From NCBI RefSeq assembly GCF_000716675.1, contig NZ_JNXT01000098.1, positions 1 through 20,171 of the forward strand: DNA of 20,171 nucleotides. Reading direction: 5' to 3'. The notes under the pieces were generated by a model. It did not search any database. It was not told where the DNA came from and worked only from the letters and a program-made list of their open reading frames with translations. Shown piece by piece: positions 15,221-20,171 of the stretch. Position numbers and translations under genes: made by a program. The stretch is from Streptomyces alboflavus (GTDB lineage Bacteria; Actinomycetota; Actinomycetes; Streptomycetales; Streptomycetaceae). The stretch's first letter is position 1, and each line of letters starts with the position of its first letter.

Positions 15221-16060
15221 TCAGCCGCTGGCCAGGGCCTGGACCCTGTCGTAGGCGCCGTTGAACTTGTTGTGGTCGCCGACGATGGGACCGGTCGAGG
15301 TGTACTGCCACATGGTGTGGAAGCCCCAGCCGGCCGGGAGTTCGCCGGGGCTGGTGTTGTAGCGGGCGATCCACAGGGGGTTGGTGCTGCCGAAGCCGCC
15401 GTAGTTGCCGGTGCACTGCTTCCACCAGCTGGTGGCGGTGTAGATGACGGCGTCACGGCTGGTGCGCGCCTTGTAGGTATTGAGGAAGTCGCGGATCCAG
15501 GCGACCATCGCGGACGGGGACTTGCCGAAGCAGGCCGCGCCGTAGGGGTTCCACTCGATGTCGAGGGCGCCCGGCAGGGTCTTGCCGTCGCGGGACCAGC
15601 CGCCGCCGTTGCTCGCGAAGTAGTTGGCCTGGGCGGCGCCGCTGGAGGTGTCGGGGGTGGCGAAGTGGTAGGCGCCGCGGATCATGCCGATGTTGTACGA
15701 GCCGTTGTACTGCTGGGTGAAGTACGGGTTCTTGTAGGAGGTGGACTCCGTCGCCTTGACGTAGGCCCACCGCACGCCGCTGTTCCACAGGGCCTGCCAG
15801 TTGACGTTGCCCTGGTGGCTGCTGACGTCGACGCCCTCGGTCTGGACGGCGTCGCCGCCGCTGGGCCGACCGCCCTGGCCGTCGTGTTCCAGGACGCCCA
15901 TGCCCATGCGGGCGGAGCCGCGCGGCGGGACGTCGTCACCGTCGGCGGCCGACGCGGCGCCGGGCAGGGTGATGAGGAGGGCGAGGGCGGAGAGGACGGC
16001 GAGGAGAATGCCGGCCGCGGGGTGGGCGCGGCGGGCGGTACCAGGTCTGTGCACGGGCAT
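15221..16060 (-). CDS. Secreted GH25 lysozyme (N-acetylmuramidase)
   Basis: A 279-residue secreted muramidase that cleaves the beta-1,4 MurNAc-GlcNAc bond of peptidoglycan. A twin-Arg-containing N-terminus (TARRAHPAAG) precedes a hydrophobic core and a probable cleavage after ASA (about residue 38). A linker with MGMGVLEHDG follows, then the GH25 domain: GVDVSSHQGNVNW (Asp78), MIRGAYHFA, and ALDIEW with catalytic Asp167/Glu169, ending with a WQYTSTG segment. There is no extra cell-wall-binding repeat after the catalytic domain. GGAGG lies six bases before the ATG. The two Arg do not form a clear TAT motif, so Sec export is as likely. It is divergent from a MarR gene, which may control it. Confidence 0.93.
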   Translation of the reverse strand: MPVHRPGTARRAHPAAGILLAVLSALALLITLPGAASAADGDDVPPRGSARMGMGVLEHDGQGGRPSGGDAVQTEGVDVSSHQGNVNWQALWNSGVRWAYVKATESTSYKNPYFTQQYNGSYNIGMIRGAYHFATPDTSSGAAQANYFASNGGGWSRDGKTLPGALDIEWNPYGAACFGKSPSAMVAWIRDFLNTYKARTSRDAVIYTATSWWKQCTGNYGGFGSTNPLWIARYNTSPGELPAGWGFHTMWQYTSTGPIVGDHNKFNGAYDRVQALASG

Positions 16061-16185
16061 GGCGTGCCTCCGAATGGCCTCGTGGAGTCGCGTGCGCAGG
16101 CGCGCCGTTTCCGTACGCGGGGTTCATGGTTCCCACGTCGTACGGAGGGCGTGCGGTGGGTACGGGACTCGGTGGGGGGACCTGT

Positions 16186-16233
16186 CGACATGTCGCTGGT
16201 GTGAACATGTCATCAATGACGCTACGCACGTAG
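16186..16233. promoter_or_regulatory. Cluster of three palindromes between GH25 and marR
   Basis: Three perfect palindromic elements lie within 48 bp of the 288-bp divergent intergenic region: CGACATGTCG (16186-16195), GTCATCAATGAC (16209-16220) and CTACGCACGTAG (16222-16233, arms of five). ACATGT also recurs at 16205-16210, 17 bp from the first. The arrangement suggests operators, plausibly for the adjacent MarR protein. The rest of this intergenic region shows no further structure I can support, and no clean -10/-35 pair. Confidence 0.5.
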
Positions 16234-16348
16234 ACCCCGAAGGGGAAGAGGCACTCGCGCCCGCCGTTGGTCTACGCCTGCGAAATACTGGTCGAGCTGC
16301 GGTGATGGCCGTGGTCGGCGGAAACTTTCAGGATCGGAAAAGTGTGGC

Positions 16349-16855
16349 ATGGGTGCTGACATGCGCGAGGGCGCGGGCCGCGGCGAGGGCGCCGGGGTGG
16401 GCCGGGCCGGGTCCGGCGGTGGTGTGGACCACGAGTTTCTGGCCCTGGAGCGGGAGTTGACGCTGCTGCTTCGCCGGGCGCGGGCCTCGTCCGGGGAGAT
16501 GGCCCGGCAGGTGCATCCGGACCTGGAGCCGGCCGCGTACGGGCTGCTGGCGTTCCTGGACGAGTCGGGGCCGCGGCGGGCCACCGATCTCGCCGCGTTC
16601 ATCGGGGTCGGCAAGGCGACGATGAGCAGGCAGCTGCGGGGGCTCGAGCAGTTGGGGCTTGTCGCGCGTGAGCCAGACCCCGCCGATGGCAGGGCCTGGC
16701 TCGTGCGGCTCACGGAGGAAGGGCGTGAGCGGTTCTGGACGGTTCGGGGGGCCCGGCGGGAGCGGTACGTCCGGCAGCTCGCCGGGTGGGACCGGGGGGA
16801 GGTGGCCGAGCTTGCCCGGTTGCTGGGGAAGCTCAATTCTGGCGCGGAGGCCTAG
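16349..16855 (+). CDS. MarR-family transcriptional regulator
   Basis: A 168-residue winged-helix regulator. After a Gly-rich N-terminal ~25 residues come the dimerisation helix, LEPAAYGLLAFLDESGPRRATDLAAFIGV, the recognition helix GKATMSRQLRGLEQLGLVAREPDPADGRAWLVRLTEEG (wing Asp-Gly-Arg), and a C-terminal helical segment. This is the standard MarR order and length. The ATG at 16349 has only a weak ribosome binding site; an in-frame ATG at 16361 is an alternative. It is divergent from the GH25 lysozyme across a palindrome-rich region, so it may regulate itself and the lysozyme. The ligand is unknown. Confidence 0.9.
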   Translation: MGADMREGAGRGEGAGVGRAGSGGGVDHEFLALERELTLLLRRARASSGEMARQVHPDLEPAAYGLLAFLDESGPRRATDLAAFIGVGKATMSRQLRGLEQLGLVAREPDPADGRAWLVRLTEEGRERFWTVRGARRERYVRQLAGWDRGEVAELARLLGKLNSGAEA

Positions 16856-16899
16856 GGTGGGGTGTGTGCCGCCCGCTTCGCGGCGGATTTGTCCCACCC
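16855..16899. terminator. Two-tier hairpin between marR and the lipoprotein gene
   Basis: The outer stem GGGTGGG (16855-16861) with CCCACCC (16893-16899) is perfect over 7 bp. The inner stem CCGCC (16869-16873) with GGCGG (16882-16886) stacks inside. It starts at the last base of the marR stop codon and faces the convergent lipoprotein gene. Confidence 0.6.
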
Positions 16900-16990
16900 G
16901 CTCCACCCGTTTACCCCGCGCCGGATGGTGGGCGTTGCGCCCCGAGCGTCCCCATGGACGTCCTGCGTGCGCTGCGGGTCCGTTCGGGGA

Positions 16991-18346
16991 CTACTTCTCC
17001 CCGAACACCACCGCCAGCGGCTGCGGCGTCTTGTACACCGTCGACGGTTCCGTCACGTGGTCCGCGCCCAGGTAGAGGCGGCCGCCCGCGTAGAGGGCGC
17101 GGCGGTCGGACTCGAAGCGGGACTCCATCTCGTAGCTGTCCGACGGGTTCTGGAGGATCTGCCGCGCCTTGAGGGTGCCGGGGTCGGCCTGCCAGACGCC
17201 GCCGCCCTCCTCGCGGGCGATGTTCGCCTCCTGGTACGCGATGACCTTGCCGGAGTCGTCGAGGCCGATCGGCACCAGACGGCCCGAGTCCGAGCCGGGC
17301 GTCCGGTGCAGCTGCTTGCCGGTCCTCAGGTCGAAGGACACCAGGTCGTTCCTGGCCTCGGACGAACTGCTGGCGGGGTCCGAAGTGCCCAGGTACAGCG
17401 CGTTCTTCTCCTTGCTGACCGCCAGCTGGGCGCAGCCCGTGACCTCGGTCGCCGGGCAGTCGGCCTCGTACTTGCCGTGCTTGCCGCCGCCCGCGGGGAT
17501 CGTGCTCAGCTCCTTGCCCCGCGCCGCGCTGTCGTCGACGGTGACGAACCGCGAGATTCCGGAGCCGCCCTGCGACTTGCCGTCGTCGGCGGCGAGCACC
17601 AGCGGGTCGACGGCGACCACATGGACGTACTCCGTGCCCTGCGGCAGCTTGTACGTGGACTTCGGCGCGCGCGTCGCCGGGTCGACCGTCTCCACCTGGA
17701 GCTTGGGGTCGTCGGTGTCGCCGCAGTCGCGGACCACGACCAGCTTGGTGTCGTCGCCCGCGTGGCCTACCGTGTCGCAGGTTTCGTCGGACGGCTTCCA
17801 CAGGGGGGTGCCGTCGAGCTTCCAGCCCGCGCTCGCGCTGGTGCCCGCCGCGGCGACCGTGCCGCCGCCGACCGCGATCTCGTCGAACATCTCGGCACTG
17901 CCGTATTCATTCACGGCCTGCTTGTGCCAGAGCAGCTTTCCCTTGTTGATGTCGACGACGCCGATCTCCGTGCAGACGGACGGGTCCTTATTGTCGTTCT
18001 GGAAGACGACGGCGACCTTTCCGTCCTTGGTGGGCGTCTGGGACGACCAGCAGACCTCGCCGGTGAGCGGGACCTCCCACTCGGCCTTTCCGCCGGCCAG
18101 GGGATAGCCGGATATCTTCTTGAGCCCGGCCTTGACGAAATTCTTGTCCGTCGCCCACATGCCCATGGCACCGGCCATCTCACCGACCTTCGGCTGCGCC
18201 ACCTCGGCGAGCACCTTCGCCTCGGCCCCGGCCGAACCCGAACCGCCCTCCTTGCTGTCGCCGTCGTCGTCGTCCGAACCACAGCCGCTGAGCACCAGCG
18301 CGGCCGCGAGTACCGAACCCGCGATGACCGCCATGCGCCGGGACAT
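16991..18346 (-). CDS. PQQ-propeller-like lipoprotein
   Basis: A 451-residue exported lipoprotein. The signal peptide MSRRMAVIAGSVLAAALV ends in the lipobox LSGC with Cys22; a low-complexity Asp/Ser/Gly spacer follows. The rest shows repeated beta-strand blades typical of PQQ-like beta-propellers, for example AEWEVPLTGEVCWSSQ, IGVVDINKGKLLWHKQ and LVSFDLRTGKQLHRT. It lacks the residues of a real PQQ dehydrogenase, so a binding or scaffold role on the outer membrane face is more likely. AAGGAG precedes the ATG by 7 nt. Several Cys residues may form disulfides. The specific function is unknown. Confidence 0.85.
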   Translation of the reverse strand: MSRRMAVIAGSVLAAALVLSGCGSDDDDGDSKEGGSGSAGAEAKVLAEVAQPKVGEMAGAMGMWATDKNFVKAGLKKISGYPLAGGKAEWEVPLTGEVCWSSQTPTKDGKVAVVFQNDNKDPSVCTEIGVVDINKGKLLWHKQAVNEYGSAEMFDEIAVGGGTVAAAGTSASAGWKLDGTPLWKPSDETCDTVGHAGDDTKLVVVRDCGDTDDPKLQVETVDPATRAPKSTYKLPQGTEYVHVVAVDPLVLAADDGKSQGGSGISRFVTVDDSAARGKELSTIPAGGGKHGKYEADCPATEVTGCAQLAVSKEKNALYLGTSDPASSSSEARNDLVSFDLRTGKQLHRTPGSDSGRLVPIGLDDSGKVIAYQEANIAREEGGGVWQADPGTLKARQILQNPSDSYEMESRFESDRRALYAGGRLYLGADHVTEPSTVYKTPQPLAVVFGEK

Positions 18347-18432
18347 TCAATTCTCCTTCGTGCGCGGGCACATGACCGGATGTGGCCATGCGTTCCCCTC
18401 GCCCGCTGATCCTTCCCTGTTGCCGAACCGAA

Positions 18433-18472
18433 TTTCAACAGGCAATTCCTGATCTCTGCTTCAGTTGAAATG
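18433..18472 (-). promoter_or_regulatory. AT-rich inverted repeat upstream of the lipoprotein gene
   Basis: ATTTCAA (18433-18439) and TTGAAAT (18466-18472) are a 7-bp inverted pair. GATCT (about 18452-18456) and AGATC (about 18480-18484) form a second pair that interleaves with it. This AT-rich patch is unlike its surroundings and probably holds the lipoprotein promoter. No confident -35/-10 was found. Confidence 0.35.
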
Positions 18473-18564
18473 TTCCCGAGATCAGTTCGCCGCGACTGCG
18501 GGAATGGATGAATTGAATTGTTCTCTATTTGTCCCGGCCGGTGGGTGCCGAAACGCATGCAGGG

Positions 18565-19410
18565 CTACAACTCCGCGTACACCACCGCCGCGTCGTCGTG
18601 CCGCTTCCCCCGCGGGAACAGCGCGCCCTCCGGGTCGGCCCGCTCCAGCTCCCGCACCCGGTCCACCAGGGCCTGCGGCCCGCTCTTGCGCAGCAGCGCG
18701 AAGCAGTCCGCCCAGTCGCCCTCGCGGAACGTCTCGACCCAGCGCCCGGCGCCGTCCGTCAGGGCCGCGAGCGCGGTGACGGCGGAGCGGGGCCGTTCGC
18801 CGGTGACCGCGAGCGCCGCCACCGCCGGATCCGCCGCCGCCGTGAAGAAGCCGCCCTCGGCGTTCCGCAGCGCCTCGACCGCCGCCGCGTACCTGCGCCC
18901 CTCGGCCTGCCGCTCCGCCGAGCCGCGCGGCAGCGCCCGTACGGCGTCGCGCTGCCTGCGGACCGCGTCCGGGAGCTGGTCGAGCCGCGGGTCGAGGACC
19001 GCCTCCACCTCGCCGTCGGCGTCCGCCACGAGCAGCGCGGAGTCCGACAGGACCAGGTGCTCGACGCGCTCCGCGTCCCACCGGGCGAGGACCACCGTCG
19101 CCTGCGGGGTGCGCGGGTGAGAAAGGTCACAGGTGTCACGGTGGGTGTCCGCGGTGCGTGCGATGGCCGTCGCGAGGATCTCAGACAGCGTCAGATCCCG
19201 CCGTGAAACGGACAGTTCACCCAGGGCGCCGCCCAGCCGTGCGGTGAACCAGGGGACGGTGTGCGAACAGCCGGCGTCGCCGGACGGAGGGGTCACCCCG
19301 TCCAGGAGCACCAGTGATCCGCCCTGTCCGGACGCGGGGAGCGCCACGGACGCGTAGTCCTCGTCGGGGCGGTCCGGGTCGCCGGGTTCGGTGGTCAGTT
19401 CGATGCGCAT
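18565..19410 (-). CDS. PP2C-like phosphatase-fold protein
   Basis: A 281-residue protein resembling the PP2C (PPM) Ser/Thr phosphatase fold. Metal-site-like motifs occur in the expected order: an early DEDYASVAL, LVLLDGVTPP (Asp37-Gly38), a LVLSDSALLV strand mid-protein, and HDDAAVVYAEL at the C-terminus. Typical PP2C has SDG where this has SDS, and several classic motifs are weak, so catalytic activity is not assured. I start it at ATG 19410 (MRIELTTEPG); the longer in-frame reading to 19560 adds residues that look non-coding. No clear Shine-Dalgarno is seen, and leaderless translation is possible. The substrate and partner kinase are not in the window. Confidence 0.65.
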   Translation of the reverse strand: MRIELTTEPGDPDRPDEDYASVALPASGQGGSLVLLDGVTPPSGDAGCSHTVPWFTARLGGALGELSVSRRDLTLSEILATAIARTADTHRDTCDLSHPRTPQATVVLARWDAERVEHLVLSDSALLVADADGEVEAVLDPRLDQLPDAVRRQRDAVRALPRGSAERQAEGRRYAAAVEALRNAEGGFFTAAADPAVAALAVTGERPRSAVTALAALTDGAGRWVETFREGDWADCFALLRKSGPQALVDRVRELERADPEGALFPRGKRHDDAAVVYAEL

Positions 19411-19655
19411 TCGGCCAGTCTGCCCGAGGCGCGTGTGTACCCCCGGGGCGGACGGTGCGGGCGGCCACAGAGGGTGAGTCGGCAGGTCAGGCGCCGGATT
19501 TCGGCCGGAATGATCAACTCCGACGTCGGTGTGGCGGCGCATCCTGCCAAAGCCGCCCACAGACGTCCAACTGGCACACCGCGCGCGGCCCGCACGACAC
19601 GCAGGGTGACTTGCTCACCAACTCCCTGCCGATGTTCACTCCTTCAGGTGGCCAG

Positions 19656-19700
19656 GCAGACGATGCTCGACTGCCGCGCTCCGGCACTGGAATCGTCTGC
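19656..19700. other. Inverted repeat in a 365-bp non-coding gap
   Basis: The stretch 19411-19775 has no gene I can support. It holds a 9-bp perfect inverted repeat, GCAGACGAT (19656-19664) and ATCGTCTGC (19692-19700), around a 27-nt loop. GCAGACGA occurs a third time at 19760-19767, by the start of the next gene. It may be an operator set or a structured leader. Confidence 0.45.
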
Positions 19701-19732
19701 GAAGGTCGGGAACCGTGCCGGGAGCGCTCGCG

Positions 19733-19761
19733 TTGACGGATCGTCACCTGGGCCCTAGGGC
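19733..19761 (+). promoter_or_regulatory. Candidate promoter of the last gene
   Basis: -35 TTGACG (19733-19738), 17-nt spacer and a -10-like TAGGGC (19756-19761). A start point near 19768 would give an mRNA leader of under 10 nt before the ATG at 19776. Confidence 0.4.
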
Positions 19762-19775
19762 AGACGAAAACAGGA

Positions 19776-20171
19776 ATGCGAGCACCGGTGCAAGAGATGC
19801 GGCCTCGGCGCGAAGGCAGGCAGAAGGCCCCGGCAGACGACTCGCCGGGCGCGACCCCTCCCGCGGAGCGCGGGCCCGACGCCGCGGAGGGCACGCCGGA
19901 GCCCGGCGCGGGCACGGCTGCGTCGGCGGGTTCGCCCATGACGGGTGCGGCTTCTTCCACGACGGGTGCGCCTTCGTACGCGGCTTCTTCCACGACGGGG
20001 ACGGCCCCGTCCACGACGGATGCGCCTTCGTCCACGGCTTCGCCCATGACAGGTACGGGCCCGTCCGCGACCTCGTCCACGACAGGCACAGCTTCGCTCA
20101 CGACGCCCCCGGCCGCTCCGGCCTCCCCGACGGCCGGGGGCGTCGTGAGCGAAGCTGTGCCTGTCGTGGAC
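19776..20171 (+). CDS. Partial CDS, Ser/Thr/Ala/Pro-rich N-terminus, function unknown
   Basis: An ORF from ATG 19776 stays open for 132 codons to the window edge. It begins MRAPVQEMRPRREGRQKAPADD and continues as a disordered Ala/Pro/Gly/Thr/Ser stretch with recurring S-[ST]-T-[TA]-[GDS] blocks. This resembles the unstructured N-terminus of a large actinobacterial regulator or kinase, but no domain is reached and I do not recognise it. From about 20132 the composition changes to AGGVVSEAVPVVD, which is the right arm of a perfect inverted repeat and may not be genuine. The minus strand is also open here and encodes Val/Glu/Ala-rich repeats, so the strand assignment is not certain. A TTGACG promoter and AGGA immediately before the ATG favour the plus strand. 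Confidence 0.5.
   Translation, partial: MRAPVQEMRPRREGRQKAPADDSPGATPPAERGPDAAEGTPEPGAGTAASAGSPMTGAASSTTGAPSYAASSTTGTAPSTTDAPSSTASPMTGTGPSATSSTTGTASLTTPPAAPASPTAGGVVSEAVPVVD
20075..20171. repeat. Perfect 40-bp inverted repeat at the window end
   Basis: The left arm 20075-20114 and right arm 20132-20171 are exact reverse complements over 40 bp, with a 17-bp spacer. The right arm stops at the last base given, so its true length is unknown. It lies inside the last open reading frame. It may be a real large cruciform sequence or a fold-back artefact at a contig end. Confidence 0.9.

Noticed and set aside
12450..15425. A 991-codon open frame on the minus strand opposite lon
   Set aside because: It is a shadow of lon, with an Arg/His/Gln-rich low-complexity product and no motif.
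16061..16348. A c-di-AMP (ydaO-type) riboswitch ahead of the cell-wall hydrolase
   Set aside because: These occur before some actinobacterial hydrolase genes, but I could not find the conserved core here, and the leader is dominated by short palindromes.
16862..18409. A 515-codon plus-strand frame opposite the lipoprotein
   Set aside because: It is a shadow of a gene with a clear lipobox and a ribosome binding site.
18470..18500. GGGAAC on the minus strand as an ECF (SigE/SigR-type) -35 element
   Set aside because: No GTT-type -10 is found at the required distance.
19514..20101. A 195-codon minus-strand frame with repeated PVVEEA-like units
   Set aside because: It loses protein-like character after about 70 residues and ends in Cys/Arg-rich sequence. 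No start signal is seen. The plus-strand ORF has a better promoter and start. Not fully excluded.
20075..20171. Large inverted repeat as a Streptomyces chromosome telomere
   Set aside because: Telomeres carry many short palindromes and lie far from core genes such as kgd and lon. A single perfect 40-bp pair inside an ORF fits an artefact or local cruciform better.

Overview
The window is high-GC actinobacterial chromosome, almost certainly Streptomyces. The evidence is strong G/C third-position bias, the fused Kgd-type oxoglutarate dehydrogenase, a lon promoter carrying both ClgR-like and HspR (HAIR)-like sites, PadR/membrane-protein and OmpR/kinase pairs, and a secreted GH25 muramidase. I see no insertion sequence, integrase, tRNA, rRNA or CRISPR array. 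The gene content reads as core chromosome with a small resistance locus.

Layout. 1-110: G-rich 11-bp repeats, then two near-identical TetR-type palindromes ahead of an F420-type luciferase-like oxidoreductase (111-1046, +). 1085-2183: an Erm-family 23S rRNA methyltransferase (-) behind an intricate leader. The leader has a WhiB7-like promoter, a 15-codon apparently leaderless ORF ending R-I-R-R-A, and alternative hairpins that could hide or free the erm ribosome binding site. Five 20-bp tandem repeats lie just upstream. 2184-6332: a small DUF6104-type protein and the E2-E1 fusion Kgd (both -). 6631-9371: a sensor kinase, its OmpR-type regulator and a spermidine-synthase-like protein (all -). 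9568-11675: a rhomboid-like membrane protein, a PadR repressor and a membrane protein overlapping it (all +). 11695-12393: a GNAT protein (-). 12573-14990: Lon protease (+), ending at a strong hairpin shared with a convergent GH25 lysozyme (15221-16060, -). 16349-16855: a MarR regulator (+). 16991-18346: a PQQ-propeller-like lipoprotein (-). 18565-19410: a PP2C-like protein (-). 19776 to the end: the start of a gene open at the window edge.

How parts fit together. The erm locus looks like a self-contained antibiotic-inducible switch, with a probable transcriptional input (WhiB7-like promoter) and a probable translational input (ribosome stalling on the leader peptide). Lon looks jointly controlled by an activator site (ClgR-type) and a heat-shock repressor site (HAIR). 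PadR probably represses its own promoter and the membrane protein gene that follows.

The window starts in a tandem repeat and ends exactly at the end of a perfect 40-bp inverted repeat. It may therefore be a whole short contig broken at repeats, and the last ~40 bases should be treated with suspicion.
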